Assembly: GCF_900109365.1 (NCBI RefSeq)
Contig: NZ_FNZR01000002.1
Coordinates: 310,001 to 374,000, forward strand
From: Parapedobacter koreensis
GTDB lineage: Bacteria > Bacteroidota > Bacteroidia > Sphingobacteriales > Sphingobacteriaceae
DNA: 64,000 nt
Reading direction: 5' to 3'
Shown: positions 8,745 through 18,005 of the stretch, piece by piece
Numbering within the stretch: the first letter of the stretch is position 1
Layout: each line of letters starts with the position of its first letter
The notes under the pieces: generated by a model
Databases searched by the model: none
What the model saw: only the letters and a program-made list of their open reading frames with translations
What the model was told of the DNA's origin: nothing
Position numbers and translations under genes: made by a program

Positions 8745-11084
8745 TCAAAATTTAAAATTCCATGTAACAGACGGAATAATGCCGAATAAGGCTATCCGGT
8801 AAGCCTCCGTAACGTTCGGATTATGTTCGTTTTCCCTGAAATCAATAATATAGGCGTTTTTGCGGTTGTATGCATTATAAACACCGAAGGTCCAGCTCGA
8901 TGTAAAACGTTTGCTTACGCTGGATTCCCATGTCGCCCCCAAATCCAGCCGATGGTAATCCGGCATCCGGTATCCATTGCGCTCGGTATAGTACCAAAGC
9001 GTACGGCCCTCCACACTGTATTTACCGCTGGGGAAGGTCACTGCATTACCCGTGCTGTATATAAAGGTCGCAGAAAGGTTCCATTTGGGAGATAATTGGT
9101 ACATTCCTACCACAGCCACATCGTGTGTACGATCCTGCCGTGCTGTAAACCAATTCCCTTGATTGATATCGTCAAAGCGGCGCTCGCTCCTCGAAAGGGT
9201 ATAACTCAGCCAGCCGTTGAGCCTGCCTTCCCTTTTTTTCAGGAACAATTCCACACCGTAAGCCCGGCCAATACCATAAAGCAATTCGGCCTCGATATGC
9301 TCATTGGCTTGCAAATCAGCCGCATTCCGGTAATCTATCTGATTCTGCATGTACTTATAATACGATTCCACCGAAAACTCATAGGTATCGCTCAAGAAGT
9401 TTTGGTAATACCCCACGGCCGCCTGATCGGCTATTTGCGGTTTGATGTTGTTGCTGCTCATTACCCACGTGTCGGTAGGCAGGCTGGACGTCGAGTTGGA
9501 CAATTGGTGCAAATGCTGTGTATTGCGGTTGTACGACAGTTTAAGGCTATTATTACGCGGCAGCTGATAGCTCATTGACAGACGGGGTTCTAAATTGAAG
9601 TAATTTTGCACAACATCGCCACGTTCATACTGCCGGCCTTCCACGATATCCCCGCCAGCGTCATATTCGTAAAACATACCCGGGCCAAACAACAGGAAAT
9701 TAGTAGCCCGCACGCCATAGACCAAGTTCAATCTATCCAGGGGTTTCCATTCATGCGAAAGGTATCCGGCCAGTTCCATTCCCTTCCTCTGCTCAAGACG
9801 AAGGCTGTTTACCGATGTATTTTCATCGGCATCGATGTTTGCGGGGGAAATGTTTTGCCGAAGCAGGTTAATGCCGAAACGCCATGTGCTTTTGTTGGAT
9901 TGAAAAAACTGGAAATCCTGCTTTACGTTATAGTTAAGGATACGCGAGGCGATTACGAAATTAAGATCGTCATTATCGATATTGACGTTGTAGTTGAAAT
10001 TGCTGTATATAAACGAAGTATTGGAGAATAACCGGCTATTGAGCACGTGGTTCCAGCGTAATGTCGTTGTGGTATTCCCCCAGTCAAAACCAAAAAGCGT
10101 GGAATACCCCATGACGTCCCTGCCGAAGTAACCCGAAAGGAAAAGCGCATTTTTTTCATTTATCCGGTAATTGGCTTTCGCATTCAAATCATAGAAGTAC
10201 AGGCGGCTGCTGTTGATGCTTTCATCGTTGGCCAATTTCAGGAACAAGTCGGCATACGTCCTCCGCCCGCTCACCATGAACGATCCCTTGTCCTTCACGA
10301 TTGGCCCATCTATCTTTAATCTCGATGCAATGAGCCCTACTCCTCCTTCCGCACCCAAGCGCTTTTTATTCCCATCCAGCATGGCAATGTCAAGCACGGA
10401 TGCCAGCCGTCCGCCATACTGGGCAGGCATCCCCCCTTTGAAAAGATTCACATCTTTAATGGCATCCGAATTAAACGTGGAGAAAAAACCAAAGAGATGG
10501 GAAGCATTGTACACCATCGCTTCATCGAGCAAGATCAAATTTTGGTCACCCGCACCGCCCCGTACGAAAAAATTGCTACTCCCTTCACCTCCAGCCAGCA
10601 CACCGGGCAGCAATTGGATGGTTTTCAACACGTCCTTTTCTCCCATCAATACCGGCACATGCTTAATTTCATTAACGCCAACACGTGCCACGCCCATCTG
10701 TGGACTCCGCACATTTTCACTGATTGCCGATTGGCTAATCACCACTTCATCCAGCAGTTCGCCACTGGGCAAATCAATATCAACACGCTTATCTTCGCCC
10801 AGGCTGATGGTCGTTTCATACGATTGATAGCCCACATGTGACACGACCAGTACATACGTACCCTCGGCAAGGGTAAGTGAATAAAAACCATAATTATTGG
10901 TCCGTGTACCCACCGTTGCATCGGTTTTCAGCCGAAGGCTTGCCCCCACCAGCGTTTCTCCTGTACGTGCATCACGGACATGTCCACTGACCGTATATGT
11001 TGGCTGGGCGAATGCACGGCATGGTATACCAGTAAGCACTACGAATAGAAAAAAACGGAATTTGCAAAGCAGCTTAGCGGACAT
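8745..11084 (-). CDS. TonB-dependent receptor with CarboxypepD_reg-like domain
   Basis: 779 residues. A signal peptide ending in RAFAQP is followed by a carboxypeptidase-regulatory-like beta-sandwich (TYTVSGHVRDARTGETLVGASL), a plug domain (MGEKDVLKTIQLLPGV, then FFVRGGAGDQNLILLDEAMVYN) and a 22-strand-type barrel ending in the aromatic residue F (SVTWNFKF), as needed for BAM assembly. It should take up a ligand through the outer membrane using TonB energy. It forms an operon with the DUF4249 lipoprotein. No sigma/anti-sigma pair is adjacent. Confidence 0.95.
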   Translation of the reverse strand: MSAKLLCKFRFFLFVVLTGIPCRAFAQPTYTVSGHVRDARTGETLVGASLRLKTDATVGTRTNNYGFYSLTLAEGTYVLVVSHVGYQSYETTISLGEDKRVDIDLPSGELLDEVVISQSAISENVRSPQMGVARVGVNEIKHVPVLMGEKDVLKTIQLLPGVLAGGEGSSNFFVRGGAGDQNLILLDEAMVYNASHLFGFFSTFNSDAIKDVNLFKGGMPAQYGGRLASVLDIAMLDGNKKRLGAEGGVGLIASRLKIDGPIVKDKGSFMVSGRRTYADLFLKLANDESINSSRLYFYDLNAKANYRINEKNALFLSGYFGRDVMGYSTLFGFDWGNTTTTLRWNHVLNSRLFSNTSFIYSNFNYNVNIDNDDLNFVIASRILNYNVKQDFQFFQSNKSTWRFGINLLRQNISPANIDADENTSVNSLRLEQRKGMELAGYLSHEWKPLDRLNLVYGVRATNFLLFGPGMFYEYDAGGDIVEGRQYERGDVVQNYFNLEPRLSMSYQLPRNNSLKLSYNRNTQHLHQLSNSTSSLPTDTWVMSSNNIKPQIADQAAVGYYQNFLSDTYEFSVESYYKYMQNQIDYRNAADLQANEHIEAELLYGIGRAYGVELFLKKREGRLNGWLSYTLSRSERRFDDINQGNWFTARQDRTHDVAVVGMYQLSPKWNLSATFIYSTGNAVTFPSGKYSVEGRTLWYYTERNGYRMPDYHRLDLGATWESSVSKRFTSSWTFGVYNAYNRKNAYIIDFRENEHNPNVTEAYRIALFGIIPSVTWNFKF

Positions 11085-11379
11085 GTCTTATATATACGAA
11101 TCAAAAATGGCAGATACACGCTGTAAGTTAAACTCCATTTCGGCCCACAATATTACCTATTTTGCATTAATTAATGCTATAAGGCATCATATTTTGCGCC
11201 GCATTGCTTATTTATTAGAGAAAAATAAACATATGCTTAACACCAACAGCGAAATTTCAGGCTTTGTAACATTTACCTGTTTATAAAAATAATGTTTCAA
11301 AACGCCCGTTTTTGAAAATAAGTTCGTAGTATTGACACCAAACAAACTTATAAATCATAAACATCACAGAATATTAAAC

Positions 11380-12120
11380 ATGGAAAATTTAAAAAAATCG
11401 TTATCGGTTGGTTTAGCAGTTGCAATGCTTACGGCATGCGGGTCTGGGCAAAAGACCGACGAAGGGCAAGACAGCACAGCCACGGCTACCACTACTGAAA
11501 ATGACGGATGGGTATCGCTATTCGACGGACAGACCACCAACGGGTGGCACACCTACTTACGGGATACCGTTTCGGCTGCCTGGATCGTACAAAATGGCGA
11601 GTTGCAGTTCAATCCCGAAGTATCGCGCGAGCAACGCGGCGACATCGTGACGGATGGTGAGTATGAAAATTATGAGCTTGAATTGGAATGGAAGATTTCA
11701 TCCGGGGGCAATAGCGGCATCATTTTCGGTGTGCATGAAGATCCCAAATTCAGTGCAACTTATCAAACAGGCATTGAAGCACAAGTACTTGACAACATCG
11801 ATGCCGGGGACAATAAAATCGAAAATCACCTCGCAGGCTCACTGTATGACATGATTGGCAGCAAGGAAGTTTCACAGCCCAAGCCCGTCGGCGAATGGAA
11901 CAAAGCCCGTATCCGCAAAAACAACGGGCAGATTACCCTTTGGCTCAATGATATCCAAACTGCAGATGTCACCATTGGCACCCCCGAATGGGAGCAGGTA
12001 TTGAGCGCCAGCAAGTTCAAAGACTGGGAAGGATTTGCAAAATATCCGAAAGGCAAAATCGCCTTGCAGGATCACGGCAATGGCGTAGCCTTCCGCAATA
12101 TCCGCATTAAGGAACTTTAA
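11380..12120 (+). CDS. DUF1080 (3-keto-disaccharide hydrolase-like) lipoprotein
   Basis: 246 residues. The start at 11380 gives a lipoprotein signal (VGLAVAMLTACGSGQ); the in-frame upstream extension from 11332 would place charged residues before it and is not used. After a Ser/Thr-rich linker the DUF1080 fold begins with WVSLFDGQTTNGWHTY and contains GDIVTDGEYENYELELEWKISSGGNSGIIFG, hallmarks of the concanavalin-like family that includes 3-keto-glycoside hydrolases. It acts on the periplasmic or outer-membrane face. It is isolated and convergent with the CLC gene. Confidence 0.9.
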   Translation: MENLKKSLSVGLAVAMLTACGSGQKTDEGQDSTATATTTENDGWVSLFDGQTTNGWHTYLRDTVSAAWIVQNGELQFNPEVSREQRGDIVTDGEYENYELELEWKISSGGNSGIIFGVHEDPKFSATYQTGIEAQVLDNIDAGDNKIENHLAGSLYDMIGSKEVSQPKPVGEWNKARIRKNNGQITLWLNDIQTADVTIGTPEWEQVLSASKFKDWEGFAKYPKGKIALQDHGNGVAFRNIRIKEL

Positions 12121-12133
12121 TTGGTGATCAGTG

Positions 12134-12210
12134 ATTAAAGCCGTTGCTCCTCAACTGGATCCGGTTCGCTTCGCTGCCGTCTCCTAGGTTTCGTCTGCAA
12201 CGGCTTTAAT
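12134..12210. repeat. 14-bp perfect inverted repeat with 49-nt interior between convergent genes
   Basis: ATTAAAGCCGTTGC at 12134-12147 is exactly complementary to GCAACGGCTTTAAT at 12197-12210. The element fills the gap between the stop of the DUF1080 gene (12120) and the stop of the CLC gene (12225). It could act as a bidirectional transcription end or be a small mobile repeat; neither arm is followed by a clean T tract. Confidence 0.6.
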
Positions 12211-12224
12211 CTTCCACCAGCAAC

Positions 12225-14018
12225 CTACTCCAAGTAAGCACCCTGCCTCATCAATAACGCGCGGTACTTATTGAAAACCGCCGATTTGGACACAAAGCCC
12301 ATATAATTCCCACTGCCATCCACCACGGGCAATATCCAGATATCTTCCCGGTTCATCTTCTGCATCACAGCTTCCATATTGGCGTCCAGGCTGATGATAT
12401 CCATTGGTTTCTCGGCCAGTTGGCGCATGGTCTTGCCTTCCTTTTCCGGGCTTTCGCCCAGCAATATTTCAAAGAGCCGCTCGCTGTAGATAATCCCCAG
12501 CAGCTTACCATCGGTATCCACCACCGGAAAAATATTGCGTTTGGTGTGGATAATATCATGCCGCCTATCGGCAGGCCGCTCGTCGGGCCGCAAAATGGTA
12601 AAATTACGTTCCAGTACATAACGGAGTTTCATCATGCTCAGCACGGTACGATCCTTGTCCTCATGGGTAAGCAGGTCGCCTTGTTCAGCCAATACTTTGG
12701 TGTAGATAGAATACCTCAGTGCCGCCCGGTTGATCAAGTACGAGATGGCGGTCACCAGCATCAACGGCACCATCAATGCATACCCCCCGGTGATTTCCGC
12801 AATAAGGAAAATGGCGGTCAGCGGCGCATGCATGATGCCACTGAGCGCCGCAGCCATACCCGCCACCACAAAGTTGGCCACATTCAGCTCAATCCACCCA
12901 GTCAGGTTAATACCGTAGGAAAATGCAAAGCCCAACAATCCACCCATCACCAAACTAGGGCCGAATACACCGCCATTTCCCCCGCTATTGAGCGTCACGA
13001 GCGCTGCCAAGGATTTGGCAAATACGGTAATCACGGCATATACGACTATCAACACACCGATATGCCGGTAATCCGCAAAAATGCTATTGGCCAGCAACGC
13101 ATCCATACGTCCGTCAAGGATTTGCTGTATCGCCAGGTAACCTTCGCCATAAAGAGCCGGAAAGAGAAAAATCAATATCCCTAAGCTTATTCCGCTTATT
13201 CCTACTTTTTGGTAGGGATTCGTAATCCTTGCAAACACGGCCTTGGCCCACGTACTGACTTTGGCAAAATATATGGAAAACCCCCCGATGATGACAGCCA
13301 GCAAGACGTAGAAAAACAGCGCATGGAATACCCAATCTTCCGTGACCAAGTGAAAAAGCGGCTCGCTGTATACCAATCTCGACACCACGGAAGCCGTCGC
13401 CGCGGCCATCAGCAACGGAATGAATGCCGGGATGGAAAATTCGGGTAACAAAATTTCTATGGCAAAAATCATCCCCGCCACCGGGCTATTGAACGCACCA
13501 GCAATGCCCGCGGCAGCCCCGCAAGCCAGCAGCATGGTTACTTCGCGGTAGTTGAGGCCAAAGAAACGCCCGGCATTGGCACCAATGGCCGAACCGCTGT
13601 AGGCAATCGGTGCCTCCAACCCGGCAGAGCCGCCGAAACCAACTGTGAGGGCACTGGTAATGATCTGGGAATAGATATTATGCGATTGTATACGGCTCGA
13701 CTTGCGTGAAATGGCGTAAATAATCGGTGTCATGCCGTGTTCGAAGGTGCCTTTGCGAATAAAGCGGCGTACGTATAGGACACTCAACAATATCCCGATG
13801 AGCGGGAAGAAGAGATACAAGTAATATTTATATTGTCCTTGCACATCGTCCTGCAAGAACGCCGCTATGGAATGGGTGAGCCCTTTGAGGGCGGCAGCCG
13901 CCAATCCACCGATGACGCCTACTATTACGGCCAAGATGACAAGAAAATTCCGATTGGAAATTTTCTGCATTCGCCATTGGTTGAGCCGGTGAACAAACTG
14001 TTGGGTCTTTCGCTGCAT
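12225..14018 (-). CDS. CLC-type chloride channel / H+-Cl- antiporter with C-terminal CBS pair
   Basis: 597 residues. A CLC membrane core of about 18 helices (residues 25-440) carries GLEAP (E135, matching the gating Glu of GxEGP) and GGVFGPS (the GxFxP motif); the first selectivity motif is degenerate (HGMTP in place of GSGIP). The tail holds two CBS domains (about residues 465-585; YVLERNFTILRPDE, VVDTDGKLLGIIYSERLF, PVVDGSGNYMGFVS), which usually bind adenine nucleotides and gate transport. The retained gating Glu suits an antiporter or gated channel. It follows oxyR by 6 bp and is probably co-transcribed. Confidence 0.93.
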   Translation of the reverse strand: MQRKTQQFVHRLNQWRMQKISNRNFLVILAVIVGVIGGLAAAALKGLTHSIAAFLQDDVQGQYKYYLYLFFPLIGILLSVLYVRRFIRKGTFEHGMTPIIYAISRKSSRIQSHNIYSQIITSALTVGFGGSAGLEAPIAYSGSAIGANAGRFFGLNYREVTMLLACGAAAGIAGAFNSPVAGMIFAIEILLPEFSIPAFIPLLMAAATASVVSRLVYSEPLFHLVTEDWVFHALFFYVLLAVIIGGFSIYFAKVSTWAKAVFARITNPYQKVGISGISLGILIFLFPALYGEGYLAIQQILDGRMDALLANSIFADYRHIGVLIVVYAVITVFAKSLAALVTLNSGGNGGVFGPSLVMGGLLGFAFSYGINLTGWIELNVANFVVAGMAAALSGIMHAPLTAIFLIAEITGGYALMVPLMLVTAISYLINRAALRYSIYTKVLAEQGDLLTHEDKDRTVLSMMKLRYVLERNFTILRPDERPADRRHDIIHTKRNIFPVVDTDGKLLGIIYSERLFEILLGESPEKEGKTMRQLAEKPMDIISLDANMEAVMQKMNREDIWILPVVDGSGNYMGFVSKSAVFNKYRALLMRQGAYLE

Positions 14019-14024
14019 CGCTTA

Positions 14025-14963
14025 TCAATCAATTTCCATGATGTCCTTTTTCTTCTTCGATTTGAACCGTTTCGGTACAGCTGCAATAATCTCGCGTTCC
14101 AATGCCTCTATCGCTTGCTTTTTCAGGAAATTATGCGTGGTCACCAGACTGATTTCACGTACCGGCTCAGGAGATCTGAAATACCGTACACGGCCAAGCT
14201 GGTCTTCGTCAAAATCGTCGATGCTCAATTCCGGAAGGATGGTACTGCCCGAATTGCTATCGACCATCCGCTTAAGCGTTTCCACACTTCCCGTGTTGTA
14301 TTCAAACGTACCATGCGGATCCATGCTCCGTTTTCGCTGACAAATATTCAATACCTGGCCACGCATGCAATGGCCTTCGGTAAGCAGCCACAGTTTATCT
14401 CCCAACACATCTTCAGCCGTCACCTCTTTTTTCTTGATCAAGGCGCTTTGGGGAGAGACATAAGTCACGAAGGGCTCGTAAAATAGCGGACGTTCAATCA
14501 ATGCCGAATCATACACCGGGGTAGACAGCACGCCACAGTCCAACAAATTGACCTTTAGCTCCCGGACAATCTTTTCAGTAGTGTATTCCCATATTTGCAG
14601 TTGCAGCTTGGGAAATTTCTGCATGAAACTGCCCAGCACGCGGGGCAGCAAATAAGGAGCAATCGTAGGAATCACCCCAATACGCAACTCGCCTTCCAAC
14701 TCGCCCTTTTTCAGTTGCACCAGTTCATTTATTTTGCGGCTCTCGGTCAGCACGACCCGTGCCTGCTTGATGATTTCCACACCTACCTCCGTGGGTACGA
14801 TAGGCTGCCTGCTCCGGTCGAAAACACGCGCGCCGATAGATTCCTCCAGTTTCTGGATTTGCATGCTTAGCGTTGGCTGGGTCACAAAACATTTTTCGGC
14901 AGCGGCTACGAAACTTCTGTAGGTGTCTACAGCGATAATATATTCTAATTGCACAAGGGTCAT
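14025..14963 (-). CDS. oxyR: OxyR-type LysR-family peroxide sensor
   Basis: 312 residues. An N-terminal LysR helix-turn-helix (EYIIAVDTYRSFVAAAEKCFVTQPTLSMQIQKLE) is followed by a periplasmic-binding-like sensor domain. The redox motif EGHCMRGQVLNIC places cysteines at residues 199 and 208, the same numbering as the disulfide-forming pair of E. coli OxyR, so peroxide sensing is very likely. It probably activates antioxidant genes; no catalase or peroxidase gene is adjacent, but the CLC gene 6 bp downstream is probably in its operon. The C-terminus is Lys-rich. A phased ATCGTA array lies about 130-190 bp upstream. Confidence 0.93.
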   Translation of the reverse strand: MTLVQLEYIIAVDTYRSFVAAAEKCFVTQPTLSMQIQKLEESIGARVFDRSRQPIVPTEVGVEIIKQARVVLTESRKINELVQLKKGELEGELRIGVIPTIAPYLLPRVLGSFMQKFPKLQLQIWEYTTEKIVRELKVNLLDCGVLSTPVYDSALIERPLFYEPFVTYVSPQSALIKKKEVTAEDVLGDKLWLLTEGHCMRGQVLNICQRKRSMDPHGTFEYNTGSVETLKRMVDSNSGSTILPELSIDDFDEDQLGRVRYFRSPEPVREISLVTTHNFLKKQAIEALEREIIAAVPKRFKSKKKKDIMEID

Positions 14964-15280
14964 GATATCAATAAAATTGATGCAAAGATAGGGAAAGCCC
15001 CGGATTTAAACCATTTAAAGGTTTTTTGCCAACAATTTTCCTTCTAAATTTTATTTAAAAATTATTCAATTATTATAATTACTTTAATAATCATCGTATC
15101 GCCATCGTAAATCTATCGTAAATTTATCGTATTTGATACGATAAATTTACGATAAAATTTATATTATTTATTGATATAAGTTAAAAATATATTATGGATA
15201 TTATAATTTTTATTTAAAATTTATTATGGATTTTGCTTTAAATTTTGTACGCTTGTAAGGAAAACGTAACGCATATCGCC
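14964..15280. other. AT-rich intergenic region between oxyR and the DUF6266-like gene
   Basis: About 317 bp separate the divergent genes. It should hold both promoters and contains the phased ATCGTA array described separately. No further gene is visible. Confidence 0.6.
15093..15153. repeat. Phased 11-bp array of ATCGTA / TACGAT ending in an 18-bp perfect palindrome
   Basis: ATCGTA starts at 15093, 15104, 15115 and 15126, and its reverse complement TACGAT starts at 15137 and 15148: six half-sites spaced exactly 11 bp. The inner part forms an 18-bp perfect inverted repeat (15115-15132 and 15136-15153) around TTG. The spacing of one helical turn puts all sites on one face of the DNA, as expected for cooperative binding by a regulator or a structural protein. 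The binding protein is unknown. Confidence 0.75.
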
Positions 15281-15937
15281 ATGGGTATCATTGAGCAAGG
15301 TATTAACGGACCATTCAAAGGAAAAGCGGGGAGCGTAGTCGGCAGTAGCTGGAAAAAGATAAACTACATCAAGGGGCTTCGACGCGATAAGGGCCTGAAA
15401 CGCCCCCCAACCTCCGAGCAGGCTGTTCAACGACAAAAATTCAAGCTGCTCAACACCTTTTTTATTCCGTTAAAAACGGTGTTGAATGCGGGTTTCAGGT
15501 CGTTTACTGAAAAGTCAACCGGTGTCAATTCGGCATTCCGATACAATTACGACCACGCATTTACGACCGATGGCGATAATATCTCCCTCGACTACGCTGC
15601 CCTGAAATTCAGTCACGGGTCGCTATGCACCGCCGGCGCAGAACAAGCATGGCTGGATAACGGTGGCATCCATGTAACTTGGAATCCCAAGACTTACGGC
15701 ATGGGTGGTGAGGTGGACGATATTTCATATGCCATCGCCTACAGCCCGAAATTTCACATGTTCTTTGTTAATTCCAAGGAAAACCGCCAGGCTGGATCGG
15801 CACGTATTGATCTCCCGAGCAAGATTAGGGGTACGGAAATCCATGCTTGGTTGTTCTTTGCTGACAAACAAAGAAAACGCGTTTCAAAAACGGTTTATGT
15901 ACCGGTGTCTACCCCGGATTTGGCTCTCCAATCTTGA
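15281..15937 (+). CDS. DUF6266 family protein
   Basis: 218 residues. The N-terminus GIIEQGINGPFKGKAGSVVG followed by SSWKKINYIKG is the signature of DUF6266, a family found mainly in Bacteroidota. The rest is a mixed region (residues about 50-130) and a beta-rich C-terminal half (DISYAIAYSPKFHMFFVNS, EIHAWLFFAD). The ATG at 15281 is used because the motif starts there; the extension from 15245 is not supported. The following gene, related in its C-terminal half, begins just after. Function unknown; no signal peptide is seen. Confidence 0.85.
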   Translation: MGIIEQGINGPFKGKAGSVVGSSWKKINYIKGLRRDKGLKRPPTSEQAVQRQKFKLLNTFFIPLKTVLNAGFRSFTEKSTGVNSAFRYNYDHAFTTDGDNISLDYAALKFSHGSLCTAGAEQAWLDNGGIHVTWNPKTYGMGGEVDDISYAIAYSPKFHMFFVNSKENRQAGSARIDLPSKIRGTEIHAWLFFADKQRKRVSKTVYVPVSTPDLALQS

Positions 15938-15942
15938 CGATC

Positions 15943-16497
15943 ATGGATTTCTTTTACGACATTAATAAACCCAAAACCAACGAAAAATCATATGGCAAGC
16001 TTGCCGTCCAGCAGCGGATGCGGATCGCCATGGTCTTCCTCAATCCGCTGCGGCCAGTCATCGCCGAAAGCTGGTTGAACCAGGGCAAGGGAAGCAAGAA
16101 GAAAGCCTTTGGGCAAGCGCTGAAAAAGCTGATGGAGGACGCGCTGGAAGGCGAATACCCCGAACAGCGGGTAGTGCCTGAGCGCGTGAGCATCAGTATG
16201 GGCATATTGCCGGCCGTGCAGATCAGCGACGTCATCTTCCATGAACAGGAACTGGAAGTCTATTTTTCCAGTGCCGAAAATCCGATGGCCCGCTCCAATG
16301 ACGAGGTGGTGCTGGTGGTGTACAGCCCTGAAGCGGGTATCGCCGGACGCAACACCCACTCCTGCACACGAACGGGCGGGCATATCGTTGTGGAGCTGCC
16401 TCCGCAGCTGTGGGCGGCACCGTTTCATGCCTACCTGTTCGTACACAGCGCCAACAAAAAACAGTATAGCAAGAGCAGCTATCTTGGAAAGAAATAA
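15943..16497 (+). CDS. DUF6266-like paralogue lacking the canonical N-terminal motif
   Basis: 184 residues from the ATG at 15943; a TTG at 15934 overlapping the previous stop is an alternative. It lacks the GxxGPFKGKxGSVVGSSW start, but MRIAMVFLNPLRPVIAESW matches the position of FFIPLKTVLNAGF in the upstream gene, and the C-terminal half (DEVVLVVYSPEAGI, FHAYLFVHSANKKQYSKSSYLG) aligns with the end of DUF6266 proteins. It is therefore read as a diverged tandem copy in the same operon. Function unknown. Confidence 0.75.
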   Translation: MDFFYDINKPKTNEKSYGKLAVQQRMRIAMVFLNPLRPVIAESWLNQGKGSKKKAFGQALKKLMEDALEGEYPEQRVVPERVSISMGILPAVQISDVIFHEQELEVYFSSAENPMARSNDEVVLVVYSPEAGIAGRNTHSCTRTGGHIVVELPPQLWAAPFHAYLFVHSANKKQYSKSSYLGKK

Positions 16498-16529
16498 ATT
16501 GATATATTAGCGACCGATAACAATCGGAT

Positions 16530-17099
16530 ATGCGACTCGATTTGGCTGAGGACTATATTTTAAGCAGGTTAAACGATGAACTTTCGCCTGATTTGACCTA
16601 CCATAATGCTGTTCATACCTTTGATGTGTACAATGCGGCAAGGCAAATCGGCCAGCAGGAAGGCCTATCGGACGTACAACTCCAATGGCTCCTCACCGCG
16701 GCGCTTTTCCACGATGCAGGTTTTCTGGTTAATGCCAAAGCGCATGAGGTTTCGTCATGCACTATTGCGCAGGAAGTGTTACCTGGTTTCGGTTATACCG
16801 ATGCGGACATCGCCATGGTTTGCCGCCTTATCATGGCTACGGAGATCCCTCAGCGGCCACGGCAGCACCTGGAAGAAATCATTTGCGATGCCGACCTGGA
16901 TTACCTCGGCCGCGATGATTTTTTTGATCGGAGCCAACTACTCTACCAAGAGATGCGCCATTTGGGCACCGTCGCCTCCCGCGACGAATACAGTAAGATA
17001 CAAATCGCGTTTCTGGACAACCACCAATACTTTACGGCAACGTCCAAACGGCTCAGGGATTCCAAAAAAGAAGAAAATTATAATAAGCTATTAACCTAA
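16530..17099 (+). CDS. HD-domain phosphohydrolase
   Basis: 189 residues. The metal ligands of the HD superfamily are in place: H25/H29 region (TYHNAVHTFDV), the HD pair in AALFHDAGFL, the later His in AKAHEVSS, and Asp in ICDADLDYLGRDDF. Such proteins hydrolyse nucleotides or cyclic nucleotides; this subfamily is often found near cyclase genes in Bacteroidota. It lies 20 bp before the YitT gene on the same strand, so the two are likely co-transcribed, and about 0.9 kb from a receiver-cyclase gene. A role in cyclic nucleotide turnover is only inferred. Confidence 0.88.
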   Translation: MRLDLAEDYILSRLNDELSPDLTYHNAVHTFDVYNAARQIGQQEGLSDVQLQWLLTAALFHDAGFLVNAKAHEVSSCTIAQEVLPGFGYTDADIAMVCRLIMATEIPQRPRQHLEEIICDADLDYLGRDDFFDRSQLLYQEMRHLGTVASRDEYSKIQIAFLDNHQYFTATSKRLRDSKKEENYNKLLT

Positions 17100-17119
17100 T
17101 CATTGATAATAGGCGAACC

Positions 17120-17992
17120 ATGATAACTAACCAATGGCGGGCCGTGGCCCAAGACATCATTTATGTGATATGCGGCGTGTTGTTTTGCGGATTTGCACTG
17201 AAGGGATTCCTGATCCCCAATCATTTTTTTGATGGCGGCGTGACGGGCATCGCACTCCTTATCCATGAAATCTATAATTTCAATATCGCCTACGTCATTG
17301 TATTGGCCAATCTGCCGCTGATTATCATGGGTGCGTTCCAGATAAATGCCAAATTTGCATGGAAAACCCTGGGCTGTGTCATGCTATTAGGGATTTGCCT
17401 ATTATATGTGCCTTATCCGCCCATCACGTCGGATAAATTGCTGGTTTCCATCTTCGGCGGTGTATTCATGGGGTTAGGCGTGGGCCTTTCTATGCGGGGC
17501 GGGTGCGCGCTTGATGGCATTGAAGTATTGGCGTTATATACGCTCAGACGAAGCAGCTTTACCATCAGCGAAATCATCCTGGGCATCAACATCATCATCT
17601 TTCTTATTGCCGCGATACAACTCGGCCTTCCCACGGCACTCTATTCAATTCTGACCTATTATACCGCTTCGCGTACCATCAGTTTCGTCATTGAGGGCTT
17701 GGAGGAATATACCGCCGTAAACATCATATCTTCCAAGAGTGATACCATCAAAGATCGGCTGGTCAATGAAATGGGCAAGGGCATCACGGTGTATAAGGGT
17801 GAGCGGGGATTCCTCAAAGGCAGCTTTGACGTGAGCCATCCCGTGGATATTGTGTTTACCGTGGTGACCCGATTTGAGGTAAGGCGACTGAAAGCGATGG
17901 TCAGGGAGATAGACCCCCAGGCATTTATATACACCAACACGATCAAGGAAGTGGCTGGCGGGGTGTTGAAAAAACGTGCCCGATCCCATTAA
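17120..17992 (+). CDS. YitT family membrane protein (DUF161 + DUF2179)
   Basis: 290 residues. Five to six membrane helices (residues 10-190; GFALKGFLIPNHFFDGGVTGIALL is the YitT signature) precede a cytosolic DUF2179 domain (residues about 205-285; GKGITVYKGERGFLKG, KEVAGGVLKKR). The family is widespread; its transport substrate is not established. It follows the HD gene and converges with the receiver-cyclase gene. Confidence 0.93.
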   Translation: MITNQWRAVAQDIIYVICGVLFCGFALKGFLIPNHFFDGGVTGIALLIHEIYNFNIAYVIVLANLPLIIMGAFQINAKFAWKTLGCVMLLGICLLYVPYPPITSDKLLVSIFGGVFMGLGVGLSMRGGCALDGIEVLALYTLRRSSFTISEIILGINIIIFLIAAIQLGLPTALYSILTYYTASRTISFVIEGLEEYTAVNIISSKSDTIKDRLVNEMGKGITVYKGERGFLKGSFDVSHPVDIVFTVVTRFEVRRLKAMVREIDPQAFIYTNTIKEVAGGVLKKRARSH

Positions 17993-18005
17993 ATGCCCCC
18001 GTTGG

